From the NCBI GenBank assembly GCA_017549765.1, contig JAFYNM010000029.1:281720-345719 (forward strand): 64,000 nucleotides of DNA. The letters run 5' to 3'. Shown one piece after another: positions 16,776-27,200 of this stretch (the first letter of the stretch is position 1; every line of letters begins with the position of its first letter). This stretch comes from Bacteroidales bacterium (lineage in GTDB: Bacteria; Bacteroidota; Bacteroidia; Bacteroidales; WCHB1-69). The notes under the pieces are model-generated. The model was not told where the DNA came from and searched no databases. It saw nothing but the letters and a program-made list of their open reading frames with translations. The position numbers were made by a program, and so were the translations under genes.

Positions 16776-17783
16776 CTATTTCGCCACATTCACCTCCAAC
16801 CCGTCTTTCAATCTCGCCAGGCCCGTGGTGGCCACCATGTCGCCGTCTTGGACATTGCCGGAGAGCAGCTCATAGGCGTTGCCGAGGTGGCGACCGATCT
16901 CCACTTGGTTAAAGGAGACCTTGCCGTCCTTATATACATATACATAGCGGTTGCCGGAACCCTGTTGGCGGAAGATAGCCTCGTCGGGCACCACCACGTG
17001 CTTTTGGGTGCCGAAGTTCATAGTCACGCGGGCGTACATACCCGGGCGCACGCGGCTGTCGCCGTTGGCGAGCTGAACCTCCACGGGGAAGGTATGGGTG
17101 GCGCCGTCCATCGTCGGATATATCAGGCTCACCTTGCCTTTGAACTCCTCCTCGCCGTAGGCATCCACCTTGATTGTCACCGGCGTGCCCACCTTCACCT
17201 GCTTGAACAGGCTCTCGGAGAGGTTGATGTTCATCTTCACAGGCGTGATCTGCTGCACCTGCACCACTGGGAGGCCACCGTAGAGGTCACCGCTGTCGTA
17301 GTTGCGTTGCGTGATGACACCGGAGATGGGACTGATGAGGCGCGTGTTCTCCAAGAGATTGTCGTAGGTGGTCTGGGCCACCTCGAGCTGGGTCTTCATC
17401 GCATCCCAGTCCGACTTAGAGCATCCGCCGACCTTATAGAGCTCGTCGATGCGGTTAAAGCTGGCCTTGAGGTTGTCGAGTTGCGACTTGGACTGCTTGA
17501 GGCTGTTCTCGTTCATCTGTACGAGGACCTTGCCCTTGGCCACGCGATCGCCCACCTCCACATAGATGCGGTCGATGCGGCCGCCCGTGAGCGGGGCAAT
17601 GTTGTTCACGGCGTTGGCCTCCACGATGGCGGTGTACTCATAGGTCTGTTCCACCTCCTGCATGTGCACTTGCTGCGTGCGGATGGTCATCTTCTGAGCA
17701 CCGGCGGTGACGGCCTCTTTCTTTTTGCAACCGCCAGCCACTAACACGATGATCGTCAATAAAATGCTTATGTTTCTATTCAT
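16776..17783 (-). CDS. RND periplasmic adaptor (membrane fusion) lipoprotein
   Basis: A 335-residue HlyD/AcrA-type adaptor. The N-terminus has a lipobox 'LVAGGCKKKE', so it is probably a lipoprotein anchored to the inner membrane. It shows the lipoyl/barrel-sandwich halves ('PLTGGRIDRIYVEVGDRVAKGKVLVQM' and 'LISPISGVITQRNYDSGDLY') flanking a coiled-coil hairpin (about 105-160), then beta-barrel and membrane-proximal domains. It bridges the pump and the TolC-like channel. It is flanked on both sides by copies of a palindromic repeat. Confidence 0.94.
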   Translation of the reverse strand: MNRNISILLTIIVLVAGGCKKKEAVTAGAQKMTIRTQQVHMQEVEQTYEYTAIVEANAVNNIAPLTGGRIDRIYVEVGDRVAKGKVLVQMNENSLKQSKSQLDNLKASFNRIDELYKVGGCSKSDWDAMKTQLEVAQTTYDNLLENTRLISPISGVITQRNYDSGDLYGGLPVVQVQQITPVKMNINLSESLFKQVKVGTPVTIKVDAYGEEEFKGKVSLIYPTMDGATHTFPVEVQLANGDSRVRPGMYARVTMNFGTQKHVVVPDEAIFRQQGSGNRYVYVYKDGKVSFNQVEIGRHLGNAYELLSGNVQDGDMVATTGLARLKDGLEVNVAK

Positions 17784-17819
17784 ATTTTGGTATTTTTATT
17801 TTTTCTCTATTTTTCTACC

Positions 17820-17846
17820 GAGCTCTTGCCCCTAACGGGGCTGCTC
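17820..17846. repeat. REP-like palindrome, short copy
   Basis: This hairpin (GAGC...GCTC with inner GCCCC/GGGGC) is nearly identical to hairpin 2 at 16710-16735, including the preceding CTACC, with one extra A in the loop. The first hairpin of the longer copy is missing here. Confidence 0.8.
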
Positions 17847-17865
17847 AAGGGATACTTCTTATTCC

Positions 17866-17893
17866 TAACTGACAACTGATAACTGACAACTGA
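17866..17893. repeat. Heptamer tandem repeat between TolC-like and adaptor genes
   Basis: Four 7-bp units alternating TAACTGA and CAACTGA lie 3 nt beyond the TolC-like gene. On the other strand they read TCAGTTA/TCAGTTG, the same unit as the arrays at 33846-33880 and 63399-63496. Confidence 0.85.
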
Positions 17894-17896
17894 ACT

Positions 17897-19264
17897 CTAC
17901 TCCACTCCCAGCGTCGCATCCAAATTTGCCTTCGCGGTCAGGTAATTGAAGATGGACTGGCAGTAGGTGAGCTGGGTACTGGTGAGGGTCAATTCGGCAT
18001 TGTTCAGATCCAGCCATGTGTTCATACCCACCTCATACTGTTTCTGGGCTATCTCGTAGGCCTTCTGGGCTTGGAGCATCGTTTCGCGGTCGGCGGCGAT
18101 GTCCTCAATGGCCTGCTGCATATCGTTCAGATAGCTCTGCACCCCAACGCGGAGATTTCGTTCCACATCCAATCTCTGATCACGCATATTCTGGATATTC
18201 AGATCAGACTGTTTCAGTTTATAAGAAGTGGAGACCCACGAAATGATCGGCACCTGCAGGGACAAGGCCAAATAGGAGTATGGATAGTTGGTGAACTTCT
18301 GTCCATCATCGCCCATGCCGGAATATTGGAATGCACCGGCCAATGCGAGCATCGGCAGGGAGGCGCCCCGGACGATCTTTTTGGACTGCTCCAGCTCTTG
18401 AATACCCAAGTCCAACTGGCGCAATGCGGAGTTCTGGGCAAGCTGGATCTCCTGCTCACTGGGCATGGTGGCATTCAAGACACTTTGTTCGTAATCCGAG
18501 AGGTCACCGTCAAAGATAACGGGCTCGTCCATATTCATTCCCAGCAGGACTTTGAGTCGCATCTGGGCAAGGCGCACGCTCTTGAGAGCGGAGCTGACTG
18601 CCGGACGCTGGTTCTGCAAAGCCACATCGGAACGCAGTTTTTCGAACTCGGAAACCAAACCCTGATTGAAGGAGTTGGTCACCAGTTGATTGCTGGCCTC
18701 GAGGTTTTCATAACTTTTCTGCAACACATCATACGACTGCTTGGCCAACAAATAGATATAGTAAGCTTGTTTCACCTGATTCACCAGCTCCAGTTTGGAG
18801 GAACGGGCTGCCTCTTGGGCCAACTCGATGTCCATCGCGCTGAGTTTGAGATTCGACCAGAGCGGGAATGAGATGATCGGCAGGCTCAGGTTAGCCCCGA
18901 CAGAATAGGTGTTATCACGACCGACCTTGATATTCATCGTCTGTCCACCCATATCCATGGACATGGTCTGCTTGAGCAGTGTTCGGTTATAGTTCGAGGC
19001 AAGAGACACATCGGGGAAAAGGGCAGCTATCTGCTCCTTCCTATAGAGTTGTTTAATCTGCACATCGCGGTCGGCGATACGCATCGTCGGAGTCTCCGAC
19101 AAAGCAATCTCAATGGCCTTGTTCAGATCCACATGCACAGAATCCTGCGCATGCACGACAATGGGAGTGAGAGACATGGCAAGAGCAATCATACACAGCC
19201 ACAAACGACATGCTCTCGGATGATTGTCGCGGATTTTTTTTACTACTCTGCAAATATCCATCAT
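17897..19264 (-). CDS. TolC-family outer-membrane efflux protein
   Basis: A 455-residue protein with an exported N-terminus (hydrophobic 'LWLCMIALAMSLTPIVVHAQ') and the two structural repeats of TolC-type channels: 'LNKAIEIALSETPTMRIADRDVQIKQ', then long helices rich in Gln, Ala and Ser ('ELVNQVKQAYYIYLLAKQSYDVL'), repeated in the second half near 'RNLRVGVQSYLNDMQQAIEDI'. It forms the trimeric outer-membrane duct of the RND pump encoded downstream and is the first gene of that operon, with a -7 element at 19334-19341. Confidence 0.94.
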   Translation of the reverse strand: MMDICRVVKKIRDNHPRACRLWLCMIALAMSLTPIVVHAQDSVHVDLNKAIEIALSETPTMRIADRDVQIKQLYRKEQIAALFPDVSLASNYNRTLLKQTMSMDMGGQTMNIKVGRDNTYSVGANLSLPIISFPLWSNLKLSAMDIELAQEAARSSKLELVNQVKQAYYIYLLAKQSYDVLQKSYENLEASNQLVTNSFNQGLVSEFEKLRSDVALQNQRPAVSSALKSVRLAQMRLKVLLGMNMDEPVIFDGDLSDYEQSVLNATMPSEQEIQLAQNSALRQLDLGIQELEQSKKIVRGASLPMLALAGAFQYSGMGDDGQKFTNYPYSYLALSLQVPIISWVSTSYKLKQSDLNIQNMRDQRLDVERNLRVGVQSYLNDMQQAIEDIAADRETMLQAQKAYEIAQKQYEVGMNTWLDLNNAELTLTSTQLTYCQSIFNYLTAKANLDATLGVE

Positions 19265-19333
19265 GATATCAATATTTATCTATCTAAAAATCAAAATGTT
19301 AAAAAGTCGTTCTCCACTTTATGAGAAAACTGG

Positions 19334-19341
19334 CAAAGATA
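19334..19341 (-). promoter_or_regulatory. -7 element for the RND efflux operon
   Basis: TATCTTTG on the minus strand fits TAnnTTTG, about 70 nt before the TolC-like start. No obvious operator palindrome is seen in the leader, and no TetR/AraC-type regulator gene lies nearby. Confidence 0.6.
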
Positions 19342-19401
19342 GAAAAAAAATCGCATGATGCTGTGTAAAAAATACACATCTTTTTATTATGACAAAAAAT
19401 G

Positions 19402-19409
19402 TATTTTTG
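19402..19409 (+). promoter_or_regulatory. -7 element for the riboflavin kinase gene
   Basis: TATTTTTG on the plus strand, 43 nt before the ATG at 19453. It rules out an upstream in-frame Met at 19399. Confidence 0.6.
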
Positions 19410-19452
19410 CAGCGGAAGGAAGGTATGTTTTCTTCCACTATATTATCAGGCA

Positions 19453-19866
19453 ATGGCATGTGATTCAACATCGGAATGGCATCATGGGATTGTGATACAT
19501 GGACACCACAACGGCACGGCGTTCGGTTTTCCGACGGCCAATTTGTTGATGTTAGACATGCCCGAGACAGGGTTTGAAAAGGGCGTTTATGCGGTGTGGG
19601 TCAGAGTGGTCCACCAGGTATTCGGTGGCATGATGTATATCGGCACGCGCCCCACCCTATCCCTGACAGCGCTCTCGATAGAGATTCACCTCTTCGACTT
19701 CCACCAGAACCTGTATGGACAGGACATCAGTTTTCTCATAGTGGGGAAGGTCAGGGACGAGCAGCGCTTTGGGGATGCGGAAGCGCTCATCCAGCAGTTG
19801 GCGCGGGACAAAGAGGCCGTATTGGCGATGCTCCACGAACTCTCAGAGGAGACAGACGGCGAGTAA
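19453..19866 (+). CDS. Stand-alone riboflavin kinase domain protein
   Basis: 137 residues matching the C-terminal half of bifunctional RibF: 'GIVIHGHHNGTAFGFPTANL' (family G-x-x-x-x-G-x-x-x-G-x-x-x-GFPTAN), 'GVYAVWV', 'GGMMYIGTRPT' and 'IEIHLFDFHQNLYGQDI'. Riboflavin kinase converts riboflavin to FMN with ATP. The FMN adenylyltransferase half found in usual bacterial RibF is absent, and the promoter position shows the gene was not simply truncated by the start chosen. It may be a second, kinase-only copy. It converges with the flippase gene with a 5-nt gap. Confidence 0.82.
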   Translation: MACDSTSEWHHGIVIHGHHNGTAFGFPTANLLMLDMPETGFEKGVYAVWVRVVHQVFGGMMYIGTRPTLSLTALSIEIHLFDFHQNLYGQDISFLIVGKVRDEQRFGDAEALIQQLARDKEAVLAMLHELSEETDGE

Positions 19867-19871
19867 ACTTT

Positions 19872-21314
19872 TCAAATCAATTTCTTTGTTTCATCCAACC
19901 GTAACAGACGGGTCGCGAAGGCGAGGACCAGCGCGACACAGCAGTTGACGACCAAAGAGACGAGCAGGTTGGTGTGCAGCCAGCGGACTGACAGCAGGAC
20001 AGAAGGTACCAGGAGGACTACGAACAACATCACGGAGATCCATGGCAGTGCCTTGAAGGAGACCTTCAGCTCGCGCATGGCGATCACCCACTGAATCAGG
20101 GAGACCACCGACTGAGTGCACAGGCTCGTCACCGCAGCACCCAGCGCATGCCAGCGCGGGATGAGGATCAGGTTCAGCACAATATTGATTATGATACCCA
20201 CCGCCGATATGACATTCAATTTACGAAGGCTGCCGTTTGCCGTCAGCAAGGTGCCGAACACGTATGTGAACGAAATCGGTATCAGTCCGCAAATCAAGAC
20301 AGCAAAGACTCGGGCGCTCTCCATCACATGGTCGGTATAGAGGAGCTTCATCAATGGTTCCCGGTATATGACAAGCACCACCACCATCGTCACGGCATAC
20401 AGACAGAGCAAGGAGAAGGCAGTGCGCACGATGGGGAGCACATTCTCCTTCTCTTTCAGCATCTTTGAAAAAAGAGGCAGTAAGATGACCGAGAAGAGGT
20501 AGGCAATCATCACCAGTGCATCCAGCAACCGGAAAGCCGACGCATAGATTCCCGCCTGGGTGGTGGAGATCTGTGCTGGGAGCAAGCGCTCAATCATCAC
20601 AGGGTCGATACGATTGTAAATAGCCATCAAGAACGTCAGCAATGCGAAGGGAAGACTTTTCTTCATGATAAGCAGGAAGAATGTCTTATCCCACGTCAGC
20701 TTACGCAGTTTAGACTTCCACAGCACAATAGCGAGAGCCACGGCAATCGCTATCACATATGCGGCAGTCTGGCTAAACACAAACCATTCTATCTTAAACG
20801 GCTCTTCCGTCACATGGCCCCAGAGCAGCATCCCGCAAAAGAGTATGGCCAACAGACGATCCAGCACAGAAAGAAAACTATCGGTTTTGAAGAGCAGCAA
20901 AGCAGACACATTAGAGCGGAGATAGAGCATGGTGGCATTCAAAAACTGGTTGATGCCCACCCAAAAGAGCAATTTCAGCTGCGCCCCTCTATACCCGATA
21001 ATCAAGGCCACCGTATAGATAACCACGAAGTAGAGTATACAAAGAAGGAGCCTCAGCACAAGGATTGACGATAGGTATTTGTCGAGCAGCTGGTTATTTT
21101 GGGCGATATTGCGATTGTTGAAATTACAGATGCCCATATCCAGCAGCATATAGAACATGTAGGAGAAGTTGAAGACGGCGAAATAGAGGCCATAGTCGGC
21201 GGCGCCAACCTGGTTTTGCACCCCCACATCCACGCCTAGAATCCAGATGGGTTTTACTAACAGATTGAGAAAGAGCAGAATGCAGAGATTGAAAACAAAA
21301 TCTTTCTGTTTCAT
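19872..21314 (-). CDS. Polysaccharide/oligosaccharide flippase (Wzx/PST type)
   Basis: A 480-residue integral membrane protein with about 12-14 predicted helices, opening 'KDFVFNLCILLFLNLLVKPIWILGVD' and 'AADYGLYFAVFNFSYMFYMLLDMGICNF', typical of the MOP superfamily PST branch that flips lipid-linked glycans. The later 'KSLPFALLTFLMAIYNRIDPVMIERLL' also matches this family. It lies 21 nt downstream of leuS. No sugar-synthesis genes surround it, so the glycan is unknown. Confidence 0.85.
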   Translation of the reverse strand: MKQKDFVFNLCILLFLNLLVKPIWILGVDVGVQNQVGAADYGLYFAVFNFSYMFYMLLDMGICNFNNRNIAQNNQLLDKYLSSILVLRLLLCILYFVVIYTVALIIGYRGAQLKLLFWVGINQFLNATMLYLRSNVSALLLFKTDSFLSVLDRLLAILFCGMLLWGHVTEEPFKIEWFVFSQTAAYVIAIAVALAIVLWKSKLRKLTWDKTFFLLIMKKSLPFALLTFLMAIYNRIDPVMIERLLPAQISTTQAGIYASAFRLLDALVMIAYLFSVILLPLFSKMLKEKENVLPIVRTAFSLLCLYAVTMVVVLVIYREPLMKLLYTDHVMESARVFAVLICGLIPISFTYVFGTLLTANGSLRKLNVISAVGIIINIVLNLILIPRWHALGAAVTSLCTQSVVSLIQWVIAMRELKVSFKALPWISVMLFVVLLVPSVLLSVRWLHTNLLVSLVVNCCVALVLAFATRLLRLDETKKLI

Positions 21315-21335
21315 AATCTTTGCTTTCCGGCTACC

Positions 21336-24173
21336 CTACATCACAATGTTGATGATACGTTTGGGGACCACGATAATCTTTTTAGGAGTCTTGCCGTCGA
21401 GCCACTTCTGGACGCCGGCATCGGCCATCAGGACCGGTTCTATCTCCTTCAGCGTATAAGTCACGGGGAAGGTCATCTTGAGGCGCATCTTGCCGTTGAA
21501 AGAGACAGGATAGGTAAAGTCGGTCTCTTGCATATAGGAGTCGTCATACACCGGGAAGGCAGCATTCACGATAGAGTCGTCGTGGCCCAGCTCGGACCAG
21601 AGTTCTTCTGCCACATGCGGTGCGTAGGCAGAGATCAGCACGCAGAGCGGTTCCAAGATCTGGCGTTTGTTGCACTTGGCGTCAGCCAGTTCGTTGGCAC
21701 AGATCATGAAGGCGCTCACGGCCGTGTTAAAGGAGAACTTCTCGTTGTCCTCTTCGATCTTTTTGATCGTCTTGTGCAGGGTCTTGAACTCGGCGCGGGT
21801 CGGTTCCTCATCGGTCACAATCCATTCGCCCTCGGCGTTATGGAAGAGGCGCCAGAACTTTTTGACGAAGCGGAAGACGCCCTCGATACCATTGGTATCC
21901 CACGGCTTGGACATCTCCACGGGGCCGAGGAACATCTCATACATACGGAGCGTGTCGGCGCCGTATTTCTCCACCAAGTCATCGGGATTTTGGACATTGT
22001 ATTTGGACTTGGACATCTTCTCCACCTCCCAGCCGCACACGTACTTGCCGTCTTCGAGGACAAATTCGGCATCGGCGAACTCAGGCATCCATTGTTTGAA
22101 AGCCTCGGTGTCCAGTATGTCGTTATGTACGATATTGACATCCACATGTATCGGCATCGTCTCGTACTGGTCTTTCAAGCCCATGGAGACATATTTGTTG
22201 GTGCCCACCACGCGGAACACGAAGTTGGAGCGGCCTTGGATCATACCCTGGTTGATCAGCTTATGGAAGGGTTCGTCCTTGCAGCAGAGGCCGATGTCGA
22301 AGAGGAACTTGTTCCAGAAGCGGGAATAGATCAGGTGGCCGGTGGCATGTTCGGCGCCGCCGACATAGAGGTCCACATTCTGCCAATAGTCGTTTGCCTC
22401 TTTGGAAAAGTAGCGTTCGTTGTTATGCGGATCCATGTAGCGAAGATAGTAGCCGGAAGAACCGGCGAAGCCCGGCATGGTGTTATATTCCATCGGGTAT
22501 CCCTTATAGGTCCAGTTCTGGGCGCGTGCCAACGGCGGCTCGCCTGTCTCCGTGGGTTTGAACTCATCCACAAAGGGCAGCTTCACAGGCAGTTCTTCCT
22601 CTGGAATAGCATACGGCATACCATCTTTATAGTAGATGGGGAACGGTTCGCCCCAGTAGCGCTGGCGGCTGAAGATAGCATCGCGCAAACGATAGTTGAC
22701 GGTACCGTAGCCAACACCCATGGTTTTGATTTTCTCGATCATGGCTTTACCACCCTCTTTGACAGTCATGCCGGTAATAAATCCGGAGTTCACGCAAACG
22801 CCAGTCTTGCTGTCGAGTGACTCTGTCCAGGTGCTTGGGTCGCTGACCTCATCCATGGAAGGGGCCACCACCTGGCGGATGGGCAGGTTGAAGTGGCGTG
22901 CAAAGGCGAAGTCGCGGCTGTCGTGAGCGGGCACCGCCATGATGGCGCCGGTGCCGTAGTCGGACAGCACATAGTCGCTAACCCAGATTGGGATGCGCTC
23001 CTCGGTGATGGGGTTGACCGCGTAGGCGCCAGTGAAGACACCGCTCACCTTCTTGACTTCTGCTTGGCGTTCGCGCTCGGATCGGTTCTTCGCCCAGGTG
23101 ACGTAAGCGTCCACCTCCGCCTTCTGCTCCGGCGTGGTGATATGCTCGATCATCTCATGTTCTGGGCACAGCACCATGAAGGTGACGCCGAAGATCGTGT
23201 CGGGACGGGTGGTGAAGATCTCGAAAGAGGGTTCGCAATGAAGGCCATCGTAGTTACCGCCCATATAAATCCTTTTCCAATCGTACTGGCCCTGTTGAGC
23301 CAAGGGAAACCACACTGCGGCGCCCTCGCTTCTGCCAATCCAATTGCGTTGGATCTCTTTGAGGGAATCGGACCACTCCACCTTGTCCAGACCTTGGAGC
23401 AGCCGGTCGGCATAGGCAGAGACGCGCAGGATCCATTGTTTCATCAGCTTGCGTTCCACTGGAAAGCCACCGCGCACGGAGAGACCGTTGACGACCTCGT
23501 CATTGGCCAGGACCGTGCCCAGTTTCGGGCACCAGTTGACCCACGTGTCGGCCAGATAAGCCAGCCGATAGTTCATCAGGATCTCCTGTTGTTCTTTCTC
23601 GGAGGCAGCATTCCACTCTTCAGCGGTAAACGACATCGGGGTGGTCTGTGCCACATCCAAGCCCTCGGTGCCATTGGTACTGAAAGCCTCGATCAACTCG
23701 GAGAGAGGACGCGCCTGGTTAGCCTGGTTGCAGTAATAGGAGTTGAAGATCTGGAGGAAGGTCCACTGTGTCCACTTGTAATATTCGGGATCACAGGTGC
23801 GGACCTCACGATCCCAGTCAAAGGCAAAGCCGATCTTGTCGAGTTGCTCGCGATAGCGGTTCACGTTCTGCTCGGTCGTCACAGCCGGCTGCTGGCCTGT
23901 CTGGATAGCATACTGTTCTGCGGGCAGACCGAAAGCGTCATAGCCCATCGGATGCAACACATTGAACCCTTTCTGTCGTTTGTACCGGGTATAGATGTCG
24001 GAGGCGATATAGCCCAGCGGGTGACCCACATGCAGTCCTGCACCGGAAGGATACGGGAACATGTCCAACACATAGTATTTAGGTCTCTGGGGATCAATCT
24101 CCGTCTTATAGACTTTCGATTCTCGCCATATCTTTTGCCATTTGGCTTCAATCTCTTGAAAGTTATATTCCAT
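21336..24173 (-). CDS. leuS: Leucyl-tRNA synthetase
   Basis: A 945-residue class I synthetase charging tRNA-Leu. The HIGH motif appears as '[10 protein letters not shown]' near residue 50 and KMSKS as 'EKMSKSKYN' in the C-terminal third. The CP1 editing domain is present between them ('[29 protein letters not shown]'). Length is at the long end, as usual in Bacteroidetes. The gene lies 41 nt downstream of the giant T9SS protein gene and 21 nt upstream of the flippase gene. Confidence 0.97.
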   Translation of the reverse strand: MEYNFQEIEAKWQKIWRESKVYKTEIDPQRPKYYVLDMFPYPSGAGLHVGHPLGYIASDIYTRYKRQKGFNVLHPMGYDAFGLPAEQYAIQTGQQPAVTTEQNVNRYREQLDKIGFAFDWDREVRTCDPEYYKWTQWTFLQIFNSYYCNQANQARPLSELIEAFSTNGTEGLDVAQTTPMSFTAEEWNAASEKEQQEILMNYRLAYLADTWVNWCPKLGTVLANDEVVNGLSVRGGFPVERKLMKQWILRVSAYADRLLQGLDKVEWSDSLKEIQRNWIGRSEGAAVWFPLAQQGQYDWKRIYMGGNYDGLHCEPSFEIFTTRPDTIFGVTFMVLCPEHEMIEHITTPEQKAEVDAYVTWAKNRSERERQAEVKKVSGVFTGAYAVNPITEERIPIWVSDYVLSDYGTGAIMAVPAHDSRDFAFARHFNLPIRQVVAPSMDEVSDPSTWTESLDSKTGVCVNSGFITGMTVKEGGKAMIEKIKTMGVGYGTVNYRLRDAIFSRQRYWGEPFPIYYKDGMPYAIPEEELPVKLPFVDEFKPTETGEPPLARAQNWTYKGYPMEYNTMPGFAGSSGYYLRYMDPHNNERYFSKEANDYWQNVDLYVGGAEHATGHLIYSRFWNKFLFDIGLCCKDEPFHKLINQGMIQGRSNFVFRVVGTNKYVSMGLKDQYETMPIHVDVNIVHNDILDTEAFKQWMPEFADAEFVLEDGKYVCGWEVEKMSKSKYNVQNPDDLVEKYGADTLRMYEMFLGPVEMSKPWDTNGIEGVFRFVKKFWRLFHNAEGEWIVTDEEPTRAEFKTLHKTIKKIEEDNEKFSFNTAVSAFMICANELADAKCNKRQILEPLCVLISAYAPHVAEELWSELGHDDSIVNAAFPVYDDSYMQETDFTYPVSFNGKMRLKMTFPVTYTLKEIEPVLMADAGVQKWLDGKTPKKIIVVPKRIINIVM

Positions 24174-24214
24174 TGTCTGCGATTAGTTATGAATTGAAGT
24201 GATGAGGTTAGTCT

Positions 24215-27200
24215 TTATTTTTTGATGATGATTTTTCTCACATCGATAACGTTCTGCTGATCATCCAGACAGCGCACATAATAGATGCCGGCGGCATATT
24301 GGCCACAGGAGAGTGTCACGTCCTCACCTGCCACCGGAAGGTGCTGCAACGTGCGTCCGAGATTGTCCACAAGTGTCACATAGGCCACTTCCGTGGTCGC
24401 CTCAGCGGTATGGACAGTCAACATATCCCGTACCGGATTCGGATAGATCAGGATATGGGAGTCGTTGTCATACTCTTCCACGCTGACACCACAGGTGATG
24501 ACGATGGATTTCTCCAAGAAGCCGCAAGGATTGATAGCGCGGACTGTCAGGGTGCCGGTGCCGTTGGTGTTGATTTGCAAGAAAGCAGAGTTGACATTGT
24601 TATCGGTAAGGCCCCATTGCGGGTGGGTGACGCGCCACTCATAGCGGTTCACATCATTGGCGGTCACCGTGTACATATAGGAGCCGTAGCTGACGATATA
24701 GGGGTTACCGGAGATCTCGCCCACGAAGGAAGGCAGCGGATTCACCGTCAAAAGGAGGGTGATCACACTGTCGCAGCCGAATTGGCTCTGCAGATGAAGC
24801 GTGTGCACAAAAGTACCTGCATTAGACTGAGCAGGCAGGTTGAATCCGTTGTTGGTATAAGTTTGACCTTGGCATACCTCGTCTGTGATGTTGACTTGGT
24901 AGGTCTCATGAACATAGACCTGCATGTCTTGGGTGTTCTGACATCCGTTGTCGGCAGTCACGGTCAGGGAGTAAAGCTGGTCTTGGGTGTCGTTGACAAC
25001 AACAGCCTGGGTGGTTTCACCGGTGCTCCAGAGATATTGGGTGGCATTGCTGGAAGCATACAAGGTAGTGGAAGACCCCTCACAATAGTCAGTCTGGCCG
25101 ACGATGGAGACATACGGCACAGACAGGGAAGTGACTTCCAGGCTGAGTTGAGAGGTACATCCATAGTCGTTGGTACCGGTGACACTATAGAGGCCGCCAT
25201 TGCTGATCTCGATCTCATTGGTAGTAGCGCCGTTATTCCAGAGGTACATGGTAGCACCCGTGGCCGTCAGAGTCTCGGTCTCATTGGAGCAGAGAGTATT
25301 GTTGCCCAAGATAGACATAGCGGGAACGGGGTGGACGGTCAGGTGGACGGTCTGTGAATTCTGGCAGCCATTGGCAGCAGTGCCGACGACCGTGTAGTTG
25401 CCGTCCGCAGCAGCCTGGATGGAGGCAGAGGTGTTGCCGTCACTCCAGAGATAGGAGAAGGCACCCGTAGCACTCAGCGTAGAGGTCTGTCCCTGGCACA
25501 AAGTCAGCGGGCCGGAGATCTGCACATCGGGCAACTGGTTAACTGCCACGGTGCGGGAAGCGGTATTGGTACAGCCTTGTGCGCTGGTAGCAGTCACGGT
25601 ATATACCGTTGTGGTCTGCGGGGTAACGGAGAGCATGGCGCCCACATCCTGGGTGTTCCACACATATTGTGCGGCTCCTGAGGCGGTCAGCGTAACTGTC
25701 TCGCCCTGGCATATAGTAGCGTCACCCGTGATCGTGATCGTCGGCAGAGCAATTTGAGTGATATGCAGAGAGTCCATACGGGAGCATCCCAGAGAGTTGG
25801 TTGCAGTCACGAAATAGGTGCCCGGATTGGAGATGACGATCGTTTGGTTGGTAGAACCTGTTGACCACACATAGTTGATACCGCCCGTAGCGGTGACAGT
25901 GGTGTTCTGACCTTCGCAGAAGGAGGTGTTGCCGCTGAAGTTGATGGAGGGCAGCACCTTGACGGTCACGGTCACCGATGTGCTGGCGCTACAGCCATAG
26001 ACAGAGGTGGCGGTCACTGCATACGTGGAGGTAGTCGTCGGGTACATGGCAATATCTTGGGTGACGGAGCCATTGGACCAAGCGTAGGAGGTGCCGCCGG
26101 AGGCACTCAGGATAGAGACCTCGCCACGACAGATCGAGGTATTGCCGGTAATCGTCGGCGTGGGCAGCGGATGAACCACCAACACATCGCTGGCAGAGGT
26201 GGAACATCCGTATTCATTCGTGGCGGTCACGGTATAGACGCCTGCGGAGTCCACCGTTATCTGATTGCCGGAAGAACCGTTGGACCAGCTATAGGTGATA
26301 TTCGGAAGCTGAGGCAGCGTATAGGTGTAGTTCTGGCCTTGGCAGATGTCATGCTGCATACCGAAGGAAAGGACAGGCAGGTCGTGGACAACCACGGTGA
26401 CGGAATCCACATCGGCACAGCCGGTGTTGTTGGTGATAGTGACTTTGTAGGTGCCGGCAGCATTGACGATGATAGACCGTGACGTGCTATTGTTAGACCA
26501 GAGGTAGGAATAGCCTGCCGGTGCAGTCAGGGTGGTGCTCTGACCTTGGCAGATATTCAGGTTGCCGGTGATATGGGCCGTCGGAATCTCGCTGATGAAG
26601 ACATCGTGGGAGGCCGTTCCGAGACAGCCGTTGATATCGGTTGCTGTCACGGTATAGGTGCCGGTCATCGTCACAGCGTTGGTATTCGCAGTGACGCCGT
26701 TGTTCCAAGCATACGTGTTGCCGCCGAAAGCAGTCAACGTGATGGCATCGCCTTGACAGGCCGCGTGGGAGCCGGTGATTTGCACATTAGGCAGCGGAAC
26801 CACATTGATGGTGGTGCTGGCCGTGGCAGTACAACCGTTTGGATCGCTCACCAGCACCGTGTACATGGTGTTGACGGACGGGGAGACGGTGATGATGGAG
26901 GTCGTTTGTCCGGTGGACCAGTTATAGGTATTGCCGGAGGCAGAGATAGCATAGATGGTGACAGAATTGCCGACGCAGAGAGTCTCGTTGGTCAGCAGAC
27001 TCAGCGAAGGAGTCGGGTTGACGATGACCGTGGCAGAAGCAGTAGCACTACAGCCGTTGCTTGCCGTCACCGTCACCGTATAGGTACCGGAAGTTGTCAC
27101 GTTGAGATACGACTGGGTAGAGTTATCGTCCCACACATAGGTCACGCCGCCGGTGGCTCTGAGGTTGGTAGTCTGGCCCTGGCAGATGGTGAGGGCTCCA

